Shown in pieces: positions 10,261 to 21,446 of a DNA stretch of 64,000 bases. Position numbers and translations under genes: made by a program. Source of the DNA: Nitzschia sp. DOCU1. Lineage: Eukaryota; Bacillariophyta; Bacillariophyceae; Bacillariales; Bacillariaceae. Location: assembly GCA_951394045.1 (NCBI GenBank), contig OX595986.1, forward strand, positions 4,927,534 through 4,991,533, given 5' to 3'. The notes under the pieces are model-generated. The model saw only the letters and a list, made by a program, of their open reading frames with translations, ran no database searches and was not told where the DNA came from. The stretch's first letter is position 1, and the number at the start of each line of letters is the position of its first letter.

Positions 10261-12924
10261 ATGGCGTTCCCTCTTCTTGTGCTACTAGTGATTCTGCTGG
10301 TGCTGCCACTGCCCAGCCACTCGGAACCCTTTGCGAACGACAACGCCGCCACCTTTCTGGCCAACGATCCGCGCCTGGCAAAGTTCCAGGAGCTCTGGGA
10401 TAGCGTCGGATTGTCTCCTACATCTCTCGGTTACTCCAACGGCACGGCCGTGAATGCCACGGCAGTCACTCTGTTCGCCGTCACCAACGACGGATGGGCG
10501 GTTCTGGCGACGGCCGATCCTGCCATGGCGAATAGGCTTACAACAAACACGTTATGGAGAGAGCATCTGCGGCAGTTGCTTCAATGGCATGTCGTTGTGG
10601 AAGATGCCTTGACGGTAGCGCAACTCTTGGATGGCCGACCATCGGTCGAAACTCTGATTGGAGGAGGCGAATTTCCCCTCGTGTTGGATTCCTCTGAAAA
10701 GACAATTGGAGGCGTTCCCTCTAGCGCCATTATTGACCCCGACAACTCAATCGCGTCCACAGATGTTACTACCATGATTCATGTCATCGACCAAGTGCTG
10801 GTTCCGCCGTATTTAACTGTCAACTTGATGGATCGGCTGCTCATGAACGACGGCGATGACGATCCAACGTCCATTGTCTTTGCCTACACGACCATGGCCA
10901 ATCTGGCGCTCTATGTGGGATTGGATGACCGACTGAATCAATTGTTGGGCGACGATCAGGATGGATGGACGTTGTTAGTACCGCCTAATCGTAGATTCAA
11001 TCGGGCCCAGATGGATGTCGCTTCGATGCTAACGGAAGCAAATAAGAACTACACTCGAGATTTTGTCTTGGCACATATGATCGCAAGTCTCTACGATGTC
11101 ACTCGTATCACAGCCGAGATTGAAGCTCAGGGTACTACAGAAATCATGGTGAAATCAGAACTGGGGACGAGCCTGTGGCTTTCGACCAAAGACGATCGGC
11201 TGCGACTGCAATCCACCGATATTTTAAAGACCAACCAGCTGGCGAAGAATGCGTACGTGGACAGGAATCTACTTACACCATCATGAACGGCTTTCTGACT
11301 TGGAACTAACTACTGCTATTCTTGTGTCTTTTGCAGCATTTTGCATGTCATGGATCTCCCATTGGCGCCTCCCTACATTTCCGATGTGGTGGAATTGACA
11401 GCCGTATCCACCTCCCATGATACTTCAGACTGCTTTCGATTCTTTCGACAAGCTCTTTTGAAGAGTCAAGATATTGGTAAGACGTTCAACACATCACTAA
11501 CAATGTTTTGTCCGACCCGGGAAGCTTTTGCGGGGTTTGATCCAAAGACATTCAATCGACTCTTAGAACCTATTTGGCGACGTCATTCGACCGAATTCCT
11601 ACTCAACATGTTAATGGGTCCAGCAATCTCCGAGGCGGACCTGTTAGCAAAGGCTCCTTCTAATCTTACCATGTTGAACGGCATGACTTATGAGCTGAGG
11701 TTGAGTGGACCTCAAGTGAGGCTAAAGAACACAGCCCAAGAGCAAAGTCGCATGTCCTTTGCCGATATCATTGCAGTGGACGGATATATCCACATTATGG
11801 ATACCGTCTTGACGCCGACAGCTGTATCGCGATCAATTTACGACAGAGCCATGTACTCAGACGAACATAGCTTGTTGGTCGAGAATATTGATTTCGTACA
11901 ACTGTCAGCCTATGTCGACCGGGATATGCCGTTGACGTGGCTGGCGTCAGATAATCAAGCTTTTCGTCAAGTCGTTTTCGAAACTTTGGGGGGTGGAGAG
12001 ATCTTGAAACGGCACATTTTCGCTGGTCTTTTGTTTTGCGACGTGATTGCCAACCAAACGGAAATCCAGGCTGTCAACGGAGAAGTCTCGTCAGTGGAAT
12101 TGCGAGGAGCAGCTGGATCTGGGTTGTGGGGGCCACAAAAACAAAAACTGTACGTGGGAGAGGCAGAACTCTACCAGTGTGATGTATTTGCATGGAATGG
12201 AATATTTCACGCCGTCGATCGGGTAATTGGTTTGGAAATTGTTGCCCAAGCGCCGTCGATTTCTACCGCTCCTGTCTCAGCTCCGGATAATGCGAATAAC
12301 GCGACCGATGTGGCACCAGTAACGGAAATCGCGAGGACATTGACCCAAACGTTGTATGGGATCACCAATTTGACGAACTTTGACATCCAAGAGTGGCAAA
12401 CCGTTGCGACCTACCATGTAAACGAGTACCTTGCGAATATCACTGGTTCTGACGAAATTGTCGAGGCGGTGTTGCAAGTTATCGCCTATTATCTGAATCG
12501 ACCTGCTGATACCGACCAGCGTGCTCTGGCGCCTACCGAAGATACGAGTGATTCAGTAACAATCGAGTACAACCAGACCCTTCTTTTGCGACAGGAGCCG
12601 GATGAAAACTTCTTGAATTTCTCGCTTCTGGCCATTGACGACATGTATTTAGAGCCGTTCAACATACCATCATTCAAGCAGGAGTTTCAAGATTCGCTAA
12701 AAGATCGAGGAGATTTTTTGTCGGAAGTAGTTTCCGTGTCGGACGTGGTATTTTTGGGTGAAACGCCGGTGTCAACAGCGAGACCAACGCGCAGCCCGAC
12801 GACATCACCGGCACCGACACCAGAATTACCCAAAACTATGACCGAATCGGCTGGGTATCGTTGGAGAGATGGCTCGGCTTGGATATTTCTTTTCACAGTG
12901 GCATGCTTGTTACTTCAACATTAG
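10261..12924 (+). CDS. Secreted multi-fasciclin (FAS1) protein with GPI-type tail
   Basis: Two exons, 10261-11252 and 11337-12924 (GTACGT...GCAG intron of 84 nt), encode 859 residues. The ATG at 10261 begins a signal peptide (LLVLLVILLVLPLPSHS). About four FAS1 modules follow, each ending in the typical H2 block, seen as HVIDQVLVPP, ILHVMDLPLAPP (built across the splice junction), HIMDTVLTP and FHAVDRVIG. Many Asn-x-Ser/Thr sites are present. The C-terminus is a Thr/Pro spacer (PTRSPTTSPAPTPE) and a hydrophobic tail after a polar break, as in GPI-anchored proteins. FAS1 proteins act in cell adhesion or matrix binding; a role in diatom surface adhesion is plausible but inferred. Confidence 0.88.
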
Positions 12925-13635
12925 TTCCATCGATGTCTCATGGATGCTAGAAAATTTTTCGAGCATCAGGCGAAAAAGGCTCTGTTTAAACTGGACGAAT
13001 CCCCGTCCGAGTAGCCAATTTCACCTGTAGCATGTTATCAGTCTTCCAGAAGCACTGCCTCGATCGTACTAAGATTAACCGACTCCTGACGGATTTTCGT
13101 TGCCAAAGTATTACATAATAGCAATAAGTCTACTAGTAGGGTAATGCTGGCGAGTAGAAGCAGTGACCCGGAACAATAAAGATTTCTGTAATAGTAGATA
13201 GCTTTACTGGATAGTGCGCGCTCAACGCTGAAAACAATTGCGCCAGGAATCCTATTGCCTACTAGTTGATGTTTTATATCCTGTAGTAGTCATGTGGAAT
13301 TTGCTGCGGCGCTTGTCGTCACTAGAGCAAACGCCGGTATGGTCTCTAGGGAAGGTCCGTTTCAGTATTTACCGGTTGCCGGACGTCTTGGTTCATGACC
13401 ATGTACAAACGAACATTCGCCTCTATTTATTCTCGACGTTTGTCGTATCACGACGATGTAACCGGCACGGCATTGCTGCTACCTGGTTCCGTTCGACACG
13501 GGTCAGACGAGTTAGTGTTGACACCCGAATCCACAGTATAAGGGGAATAACAATTATAGCAATAACGTTGTCACATACTAATACTATCATGGCATTGTGC
13601 GGTAGTGGGATCACACCCCTTGATACCATCGCTAT
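12925..13635. other. Convergent intergenic region
   Basis: 711 bp between two 3' ends. A plus-strand frame from 13238 runs antisense into the next gene and has no family features. Nothing else seen. Confidence 0.4.
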
Positions 13636-16002
13636 CTATTCAAGATTTGCCACGCCCAGCTTCGAGCAATACTTGTTCTTGAGTTTTGCCATGTGGACCT
13701 TGTCCATCCGAAGCAGAATAGAATCGACCCATGCCACCCGTTTGGCGTTGAATTGGAGGGTCTCTAGCTTCCTTTTAAGCACGGCAATTTCTGACGACAT
13801 GAATGCGTTTTCCACCTGGAATTTCCGAAGCTCTTCCAACTCCATCTCATCGCCCTTTTGAAACGACAAGAACTTTCGTTGAGAGTGAATGGTGGCCTTT
13901 AGATTCATTCCTTCGGTGTCATTGGGAAGAAGTGCCAAAAGGCCCTCTCGAGTAGGGATTGCAGATGCATAGTTTTTCGCAAAGCTTTCCCTCTTCTTCT
14001 TTTGATTTTGGCGAATAATGTACTGTTTCTTGGCCCGAGCTTCAGATGAATTGACAACCTTCCAAAGCAACTTGGCGCTCTGAAAGTTGGCCTTCTGGGC
14101 GACAGCTGCCAACTGAGCTTGAAGAGCAATCTGCAACTCGGCTTTTTCCCGGCTGGCTTCTCGCAGGTCGTATTGAAAATTGCTTTCCATCTCGGACTTG
14201 TCACCTTTCAATTTCGCGATTTTTCCAACTAGTGAACTTTCGTAGTCATCCATGTGCTTCAACAGCTTTTGGAGTTTCGTGATTCGGAGATTGTGCACCA
14301 TCTGCGGGTTATTCAGAAGAAACTTGGGGTGGCGACCGATGAAATTATTGAACGCATTATCAAACCTTTCAACGAATACCATGTCGATTTCCTCTTGTGC
14401 AATCTCCGCTTCATAGTTATCTTGTTCCGACGAATCAGCGTGAATCACATCGCTGAATAATGCAACTGGTTCTGTCATACCAGAACTTTTGCTTGATGTA
14501 TCCGCCGGCAGATCTTCGACGAATTCTGGGAGTTGCCGTTGTTCCTCGGTACGGGCATGCCGCGGTGACTCCTCGACGTGCAACACTACGCGGTCTTGGT
14601 CTTTTCGCTCTACCACGGTAACTTCTTGTATTTCCTCCTTCTCTTTCTTCTTCACAGTCCGGTCAACTTTCTGGATATCTTCGACTCCCACCTCGTCCTC
14701 CGCTTCGTCTTCTAGTATAACTGCTGGAATCGATTGCTTGGTCCGTTGGGCAAGAATATGAAAAATATTGCGTTGCATCAACTTCGATGGATCACAGCGA
14801 GACTGTAGATGACTTGACAAATGACTGGTCAGGCTTCGTTCTCCCGTCAAGACGGATGAAGGCCTGGCCAAAGAAGGAACGTTGGGCATTGAAGAAGGAT
14901 CAATAGAAGGTACCGATACTCTCTTTTTGGAAGATACTCTGGCTTTCGCCACATCTGGGGCGACAGTCTTATCCAATACTCTGAAAATAGCAGCTGAGCG
15001 TTCTGATATAGATCGTGTGTCGCTGTCATCGTCGTCTCGTCCGTCTCGTCGATTGCCGTCTTTCTGACCGTCGTCAAGCAGTTTGGAGAGCGCAGCAGAA
15101 AACTCCGAGACGCTGTCCTCATCCACCTTGCCTTTCGTTTCATCCATGATCTTAAAGATCCCTTCGGACATCTCAGATATTACAGATTGAGCATCTTGAT
15201 CGTTCTTTGTCTCAAGCCATTGGAATATATTCGGCGATCGCCTGGAATTGTCTTTCCTCGACTTCCTGGGTGTTTCGCTTGTATGTTGCAATGCCTCGAA
15301 AATCGCTGCTCGTTGTTGACTGACGGACAAATCACCATCCACATCTTTTGGAGTACCCTTTGCTATCTTCTTTGATCGTTTTGGTTGGGCGTTATCGTAT
15401 CTACCCGCGGGCGGTTCACGATTGAATTCTTCTTTCAGCAATACATCAGAGACGGCCTGAGCTGTGCCTAGAAATTGCCGCATTGGTTCTTCGTTACCGG
15501 ATTTTGATTCGTGATACAGGTGCTCAAAGACAGCAGCAGAGCGATCAGAAATGCTAACATCTTCACTCAATCCAAATCCACTATCCGAATCTGCTGTCAT
15601 GAGCATATGGAAGACCGCCGCTGACGCTTCCATCAATGCGCTAGTGGCCGTTTGCTCATCCGAATCGTCGTCCGACGACGAGTCTTCGTTGGAAGAATCG
15701 TCTACGCTATAGGAATATCTATCCTCTTCTGGATCCCTTTGAACCCGCCGACGAGGAGAAGACTCTAGCTCCTCCTGCTGTGTCTTCTGTGGAGAAGTCT
15801 TGTCAACGGGTCGAAAGGATCTCACTACTGGGCGGCGTTGATTGTGATTGGGTGAGAGATTCTCGTTCCAATTGACTGGTACTTCATGATCCCAGTCGTC
15901 ATTGTTTCCAGACGAATCCGTGGAAGACTCCTCGAAAGAATTATGATGCTCACTGCGTGGATTCGCGTTGACCGCCGCGGGCCCACTCTCTGCGTTTCCC
16001 AT
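13636..16002 (-). CDS. Coiled-coil protein with SAAIF repeats and candidate N-myristoylation site
   Basis: 788 residues in one exon. The N-terminus MGNAES fits the N-myristoylation rule (Gly2, small residue at 6), suggesting membrane attachment. The N-terminal half is acidic and Ser-rich and carries about six copies of a 12-14-residue motif of type SxSExSAAIFxxL (near 122-133, 150-162, 225-238, 273-287, 297-309, 330-343), likely short amphipathic helices. The C-terminal 250 residues are coiled coil. That part resembles the protein at 36071-36952 in its order of blocks: an acidic helix ending in a P-x-LL-like stretch, a long Lys/Glu coiled coil, and a final block with VENAF/IDNAL followed by a Val/Leu heptad. 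I do not know the function. Confidence 0.78.
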   Translation of the reverse strand: MGNAESGPAAVNANPRSEHHNSFEESSTDSSGNNDDWDHEVPVNWNENLSPNHNQRRPVVRSFRPVDKTSPQKTQQEELESSPRRRVQRDPEEDRYSYSVDDSSNEDSSSDDDSDEQTATSALMEASAAVFHMLMTADSDSGFGLSEDVSISDRSAAVFEHLYHESKSGNEEPMRQFLGTAQAVSDVLLKEEFNREPPAGRYDNAQPKRSKKIAKGTPKDVDGDLSVSQQRAAIFEALQHTSETPRKSRKDNSRRSPNIFQWLETKNDQDAQSVISEMSEGIFKIMDETKGKVDEDSVSEFSAALSKLLDDGQKDGNRRDGRDDDDSDTRSISERSAAIFRVLDKTVAPDVAKARVSSKKRVSVPSIDPSSMPNVPSLARPSSVLTGERSLTSHLSSHLQSRCDPSKLMQRNIFHILAQRTKQSIPAVILEDEAEDEVGVEDIQKVDRTVKKKEKEEIQEVTVVERKDQDRVVLHVEESPRHARTEEQRQLPEFVEDLPADTSSKSSGMTEPVALFSDVIHADSSEQDNYEAEIAQEEIDMVFVERFDNAFNNFIGRHPKFLLNNPQMVHNLRITKLQKLLKHMDDYESSLVGKIAKLKGDKSEMESNFQYDLREASREKAELQIALQAQLAAVAQKANFQSAKLLWKVVNSSEARAKKQYIIRQNQKKKRESFAKNYASAIPTREGLLALLPNDTEGMNLKATIHSQRKFLSFQKGDEMELEELRKFQVENAFMSSEIAVLKRKLETLQFNAKRVAWVDSILLRMDKVHMAKLKNKYCSKLGVANLE

Positions 16003-16766
16003 TGATGGCCTTGCTCCCGACTATGAAGACTTGTCTTGTGAACAACGATTGCGGAACCAGAGGATAGGACTTGGAAGGTGTTGCTATTGATGATGTTGAG
16101 AAGTTGATGGTGAAACCAACAAGCTTGTCTTCGTCGATCACCATGCTCCCCCTGCGCAAATCGCTTGTTGCCAATTGGCGATAGCAATGTGTGACGTGCT
16201 ACTGGACTTTCGTGTGACCGGCATGCGCGCAGTCTACAAAAATGAGGCTGTCGGACTCCTACCTGTTTATTAAGAATCTTTGTAGTCCGTCCGTTGGGCG
16301 GATATATTCATTCTGAAATGTATATTTAACATTCCAATTTGATAAGCCACCTTCTCTCTCTCTATTATTCTCTCTCTCGACTTTGTTGGTGCTTCAAGTG
16401 AGAAACTCCGGGTATTGATATCATACTTATTGCCAATTGACCTGGCAGCGGAATGGGATTCGCAGTTCATGTTCTATTACTCCGACGAAGTCATCATTGT
16501 TCTCATCGCGACACGCGATCCGCTTTTTCGCATGCTGCACCGACAAAATCCAGTGGCTGGTGTTAATGCATGAAAGGATCGTGCAAACTACCAAACACCT
16601 CCGAACAAGATCGAATCCTCTACGGTAGGCAAGGAGGCACCATAAAAAACACTTGCCTGCCATCTTCGAACGAGAGAGGAAGTACGCCCTGCAGCAGAAA
16701 CTCACCCCGGATACAAGGAGCCGTGTTCTAAGGAAGCAAGAAAATCGCTTTGACAGAAGTTCAACG
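16003..16766. promoter_or_regulatory. Divergent promoter region
   Basis: 764 bp between the ATGs of the coiled-coil protein (minus) and the receptor (plus). It contains a CT-rich microsatellite at about 16352-16380 on the plus strand. An in-frame open stretch upstream of the receptor ATG begins only with TTG. Confidence 0.4.
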
Positions 16767-19700
16767 ATGGCTACTTCCAGGAAATGGATTTGCTGCAGCA
16801 CGGTCAAGGGTATTTTCTGGATTATTTTTGGGCTTCGCCATTTCAGAGCGGCTCAAGCGTCGGTGTCGTGCGAAACCGACGCTGATTGTCAAGCTCTGTA
16901 CAAGTTACCCACTACCGCGTGCTTGCCTGAAACGAAGAAGTGCTCGAATCCACTTCAGCAGGGGTGCTTGACTGGCCTGAGAAAGGGCGAAAATAGTACT
17001 GAGGTTTTCGCGAAGAGAGTCTGCAACTCGGATGACATGGAGAGGAACGACAAAGGGGAAATCATCAATACCTCTGAGAACTGCATACTCTCGAATTTTA
17101 CTAATTTGTACCCTGAGATTCGTATTCACAATGCCAACTGGGAATCCTCAGTCATTTTGGCTTGGATTTATCAAATTGTACTATCGGAACTGGTGGAAGT
17201 GCCATCGACCGTCGGCTTCACCTCGTTGGATACTCCCATGGCTAGCTTTTACAGCCAAGACAACGAGTTTGTCTTTTCACCCGAAGCTTATCCATATCAT
17301 GCCTTGGGGCAAGCCAACGCTGTGGCGAGATATAACCCTAAAATCGAAGTCCGCCAAGCAAGCGAAACTACGATCAACGAGCGAAAACGCAGAGATTGCT
17401 CGTCCACGCAAGCTCCTTGTGTCGACATCTTGCCAGAAGTGTGGCAGGGGCAAATCTCGGAGGTCGTAGCACTGATATTGAATCGGACAATTGAACCACC
17501 ATCGGGCAATGGATTGCTAGGACGATCGGGTCTCTACATCCCATCGCGCACCGCCCGTGAAGTTCCTCAGTTTGCCATTTGGTATGGAATGGCGGGCGAA
17601 GAAAATCGGCAGCTTTTAGCTGAGACGTTTCTAAGACCAATGTCGTGGGGGGACTATTGCGGGAATATCTCTGAGACGCGATGTCAGCAGGCTACCGAGA
17701 CCGCGGCCCGCTTTCCCACGGAACCCGAAGAAGATTTGTACTTTGCCGAAGGCTTGTACACTGGATACTTTCATGCTACAGACGCCAACAATTGTACTCT
17801 GAACCCCACCACTTGTACTGGTCACATTTTGACCCCACCCTGTGGATGGTCGGCGCCTATTGACGCGCAACTGTACTGGAACAACATCGTGGGGTTATCC
17901 CGCGATGGACCAGTGGAGCCGGTGGGTGGATACAATCAATCACAAATGATGCAAATATACCAGGCCGCGAATGCCACTCGTAATCATATCATTTTGCACT
18001 GGTACGAGCCCGAGCCACTTTTTACAGGATTTCAAGGGTCCGACTATGAGTTTTTGCTCATTACGCTCCCATCTCCCACAATGGAATGCTTGTTGACGCG
18101 TCCGGACTCTGCCTCTCGTTGTGATCCTTCTTATGAAGTGAGACGAGGCAACAACAGTGCGGCAGCTTGTGCGGATGATATTCAAGTCTTGCAACGCTTG
18201 ATTGCCAAGGTCGTGCCGGAGCATAACTCTGCGTTACCCGTCGTTGATCAATCGCCAGCCTATGAATTCATCAGGAACCTTCAGATAACAAACTTGGACA
18301 TGAATATGATTATTCGGGCTTGGAAAGCAATCAATGTGGATCCGATGGGAAATGACGCTCGAGCTGCCGTTTGTGGATGGGTGCAAAAGAATCTCGGGTC
18401 CATCAAGAACGCAATCCCGAAAGGGTATCCCCGAGCTTTAGTGCCTCGCAGTAATTTCAAGGCGTGGTACTTGCTCACGGCCCGAGTTGTAGCTTATGTT
18501 GTGGGTGGTATTGCTCTTTTGCTAATTGTCTCAGTTTACCGGCATCGCAATAGCAAAGCTATGGTATTTGCGCAGCCGGTATTCCTCCAATTCATTTTGA
18601 TGGGCTTCTTGCTCCTATCCGCCGGGGCTGTGTTGACTACCATGAAGCCTCATGACACCTCCTGTGTTGTTTCTGTGTGGCTGTTGATGTTGGGATACAC
18701 CATCGAGCTGGTGCCCGTTCTAGTCAAGACGTCAAAGATCAACCATTTGATTCGATCCTACGCCAAAAACCAGAAGCGGATTCAAGTTGATCGACGGGCC
18801 ATGATAATGAAGGTAGTCGTGATCGTTGCATTCGTCGTGGCGTTTCTGGCTGCTTGGACAGCTATAGACCCTCCTTTGCCAAAAGAGAGCCGGTCAATTG
18901 ACACGACCGGGGGAGATGGTGCCATTATCGAATACGATTTCAGATGCGCTTCAAACAGCGAGGCTTGGCGACTGGTCACCTTTGCCTGGCAAGCGATTCT
19001 TTTGATTCTTGCTGCATTCTTGGCCTTTCAGGGTCGAGCCGTCATGGCGCAGTTGAACGAGTCTAAGAGTTTGGCTGTCATGGTCTACTCCCACTCCTTA
19101 TTTGTCATCATGCGAGGGGTCTCTGCGATCTTTTATATTCAAGAGACTTTCCCTTCCAGCGTGACACAAACGATGATGAGTCTTGTTTTCAGCTTGGATA
19201 CCTTAGCGGCAATGTGTATCTATGTGGTCCCGAAGGTGATTGCCGCGCGCCAAGCCCCTAACGCCTACAAACCAGGAATGCTCTCATCGACGGTTAAAAG
19301 AGCATCGTCTGCTGGCGAGATTGGGAATGACGATGGTGACGATGGACCACATTTAGGCTCCGTCCAATTCCTACCCAAGGCGCTTCCGATTTTGGTGTGT
19401 TCAGCCAACCTGGGGAACAAGGCACCGACGCCTGAATCATTGGAAGCCTGGATTCCTCCCGGCGGCAACTGTGACCAACTCCAGCCATTGGAAGAAGACA
19501 TGAGTCCTCCCAATCTGGATTTCTTCCAAACGTTTGGATTGATCGCGATTGGAATGCAAGAGGCCACATGGAGTGAATCCAATCTTCGAGCGTCATCGAC
19601 CAAGAGCGCGGAGATTACCGAGGAAGAAGTACTGAATGCGTTGGAAGAGGCCAATACTGCACAATTACGAGAAATGGTGCAAGATGTATTGGGAGACAAC

Positions 19701-21080
19701 TACTTTCAAATTTGTGACGAGCGGCGAGGCCAGATGCGACTTCATTTGTGGGCCACGCGACATGTTGCCATGAATGTAATCGATGTCAAGATTAGTGGGG
19801 CCAATACCGGGATCGGTAATATGCTGGCCAACAAGGGGGGGATCGTCGCCACAGTTTATTTCAAGAAGACGCGCATTTCGTTTGTGACGGCGCACTTGGC
19901 GGCCCATGAAGGCGACTCGTACTACAAGACGCGTTGCGACAATATTCGATCCATCCTCCGGGAAGCCAAGACGTTTGAGCTATCTTCAAAGTTTGACGTG
20001 GCAACCTCGAGTCACCATACTTTCTTCCTGGGCGACTTGAACTTTCGAACTCGTTTCGAAAACACGCAATCTCATGAAGAGAACGTGGCCTCGGCCAAGG
20101 CCCTTATTGAGTCTGGCGCATTGTCGACTCTATACTCGTTGGACGAGTTGCAGCAGGGACTGAAGAAGGAAGACTTCCTGGCGGGCTTTGAAACGCTGGA
20201 GTGTCCTTTTCAACCGACCTTCAAGGTGGAGCGAGAACCTGGTATCAACTACAAGGGCCAACGTGTTCCTAGCTGGACGGACCGAATCCTGTTTCGTTCG
20301 TCTCCTGGACTGAAGGATCACTTGAAGGCCCTGTCCTATGAAGCCTGCGCTGACTTCATAACATCGGACCACAAGCCCATCCGCGGTGCTTTCTGTGTCA
20401 TGCCCAATCAAGATTTGGACACGCTGCGCGTCGATTCAGATACTACTTTTGAGTTTCACAAGATTCGGTGCTCCGATTTGCCTGCAATCAATATCAGCAC
20501 CCACGGCAAGGCTGATCCGTACGTTATGCTTCTTTGGGACGGAGCACCTTTGTACGCTGAAAATAAGGACGCCTGGGATTTTCTACGGTCGTTGTGGACG
20601 GGAAAGAGTTGGCCGCGGACGGAGTACATCCCCAAGACTGTGAATCCCTACTGGAAGGGCGAGAGTATCACGCTGGGGTTGAAGGAGACTACATTGGGAG
20701 AGGACGGTATGATCTTTGTAGCAGTGATGAACTACGATAAGGTTCTTGGACGCCACGATTTTCTGGGTACGGTTGTGCTGAACGTCAAAAACTTGCTAGG
20801 CTCAGCAATGAGCATGGTCCCTACCGTCAACGGACAAATGGAAGAACGTAAATTGTCGATTGAAGAGCGTTTGGTGAAGGACGGCAAGTATATTGGTAAC
20901 ATCAAGTTCAAGATTTCAGTGAAAAGGAAGCGAAAGACAATGGCTCTACTAGAAGCAGGACGGCGGCGGTCGTCCTTAAATGCCTTCAAGGCCATGCGTA
21001 CGAAAAGATTTAACTTCAGCGACGTCCAAAAGGATGCCGATGAGGCGTCCGAAGGATCCATCCGGGACTTAAAAGTTTGA
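16767..21080 (+). CDS. Class C 7TM receptor fused to inositol polyphosphate 5-phosphatase and C2 domain
   Basis: One uninterrupted ORF of 1437 residues from the ATG at 16767. In order: signal peptide (about 8-30); a Cys-rich extracellular region with many glycosylation sites and a part that looks like a type 2 periplasmic-binding fold (ILAWIYQIVLSE, CVDILPEVWQGQ, GLYIPSRTA, WGDYCGN), family uncertain; a class C-type seven-helix block at about 568-830; an inositol 5-phosphatase domain at about 873-1211 with both family signatures, FFLGDLNFR and VPSWTDRILFR, plus SDHKPIRG; and a C2 domain at about 1227-1350 (KADPYVML). All expected catalytic residues are visible. It should sense an outside ligand and hydrolyse phosphoinositides or inositol phosphates at the inner membrane face. 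Oomycetes have GPCR-enzyme fusions including inositol phosphatases, so a stramenopile ancestry is plausible. Ligand and coupling are unknown. Confidence 0.9.
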   Translation: MATSRKWICCSTVKGIFWIIFGLRHFRAAQASVSCETDADCQALYKLPTTACLPETKKCSNPLQQGCLTGLRKGENSTEVFAKRVCNSDDMERNDKGEIINTSENCILSNFTNLYPEIRIHNANWESSVILAWIYQIVLSELVEVPSTVGFTSLDTPMASFYSQDNEFVFSPEAYPYHALGQANAVARYNPKIEVRQASETTINERKRRDCSSTQAPCVDILPEVWQGQISEVVALILNRTIEPPSGNGLLGRSGLYIPSRTAREVPQFAIWYGMAGEENRQLLAETFLRPMSWGDYCGNISETRCQQATETAARFPTEPEEDLYFAEGLYTGYFHATDANNCTLNPTTCTGHILTPPCGWSAPIDAQLYWNNIVGLSRDGPVEPVGGYNQSQMMQIYQAANATRNHIILHWYEPEPLFTGFQGSDYEFLLITLPSPTMECLLTRPDSASRCDPSYEVRRGNNSAAACADDIQVLQRLIAKVVPEHNSALPVVDQSPAYEFIRNLQITNLDMNMIIRAWKAINVDPMGNDARAAVCGWVQKNLGSIKNAIPKGYPRALVPRSNFKAWYLLTARVVAYVVGGIALLLIVSVYRHRNSKAMVFAQPVFLQFILMGFLLLSAGAVLTTMKPHDTSCVVSVWLLMLGYTIELVPVLVKTSKINHLIRSYAKNQKRIQVDRRAMIMKVVVIVAFVVAFLAAWTAIDPPLPKESRSIDTTGGDGAIIEYDFRCASNSEAWRLVTFAWQAILLILAAFLAFQGRAVMAQLNESKSLAVMVYSHSLFVIMRGVSAIFYIQETFPSSVTQTMMSLVFSLDTLAAMCIYVVPKVIAARQAPNAYKPGMLSSTVKRASSAGEIGNDDGDDGPHLGSVQFLPKALPILVCSANLGNKAPTPESLEAWIPPGGNCDQLQPLEEDMSPPNLDFFQTFGLIAIGMQEATWSESNLRASSTKSAEITEEEVLNALEEANTAQLREMVQDVLGDNYFQICDERRGQMRLHLWATRHVAMNVIDVKISGANTGIGNMLANKGGIVATVYFKKTRISFVTAHLAAHEGDSYYKTRCDNIRSILREAKTFELSSKFDVATSSHHTFFLGDLNFRTRFENTQSHEENVASAKALIESGALSTLYSLDELQQGLKKEDFLAGFETLECPFQPTFKVEREPGINYKGQRVPSWTDRILFRSSPGLKDHLKALSYEACADFITSDHKPIRGAFCVMPNQDLDTLRVDSDTTFEFHKIRCSDLPAINISTHGKADPYVMLLWDGAPLYAENKDAWDFLRSLWTGKSWPRTEYIPKTVNPYWKGESITLGLKETTLGEDGMIFVAVMNYDKVLGRHDFLGTVVLNVKNLLGSAMSMVPTVNGQMEERKLSIEERLVKDGKYIGNIKFKISVKRKRKTMALLEAGRRRSSLNAFKAMRTKRFNFSDVQKDADEASEGSIRDLKV

Positions 21081-21446
21081 GTATCGATAACCACATACTG
21101 ACCTAACATACCGGTAGGTATCCGAGGCTAGACCTACCTAATAACAACTGACTCGTAGTAGGCCAACGTCACGACCCTTTCTGCCCAAGAGCTCTACACA
21201 GCGACTTCTTCTCTAGTAGAATCACCAAAAAGTCGCTGTCTATTGCTTTAGAGCTATTCCGGCCGACCGGTCGGAACACCAAATTCCGACGTAATAAAAC
21301 CACGATAAACCCAAAGTACACTGCAAGTACTCGTGCCGTCTCTTCTGTTCTGCTCCGATCCCCAATAGTGGTGGCAGATAAAACATTTCCGAAAGAAGGC
21401 TCGTCCGACCACAAAAGGTGGTGAATCACAGCCCAAATGATTCTCA
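21081..21446. other. Convergent intergenic region
   Basis: 366 bp between the receptor and the RidA gene. No gene, RNA or repeat recognised. Confidence 0.4.

Noticed and set aside
13238..13861. 207-codon plus-strand ORF
   Set aside because: Half antisense to the coiled-coil gene, no family features.
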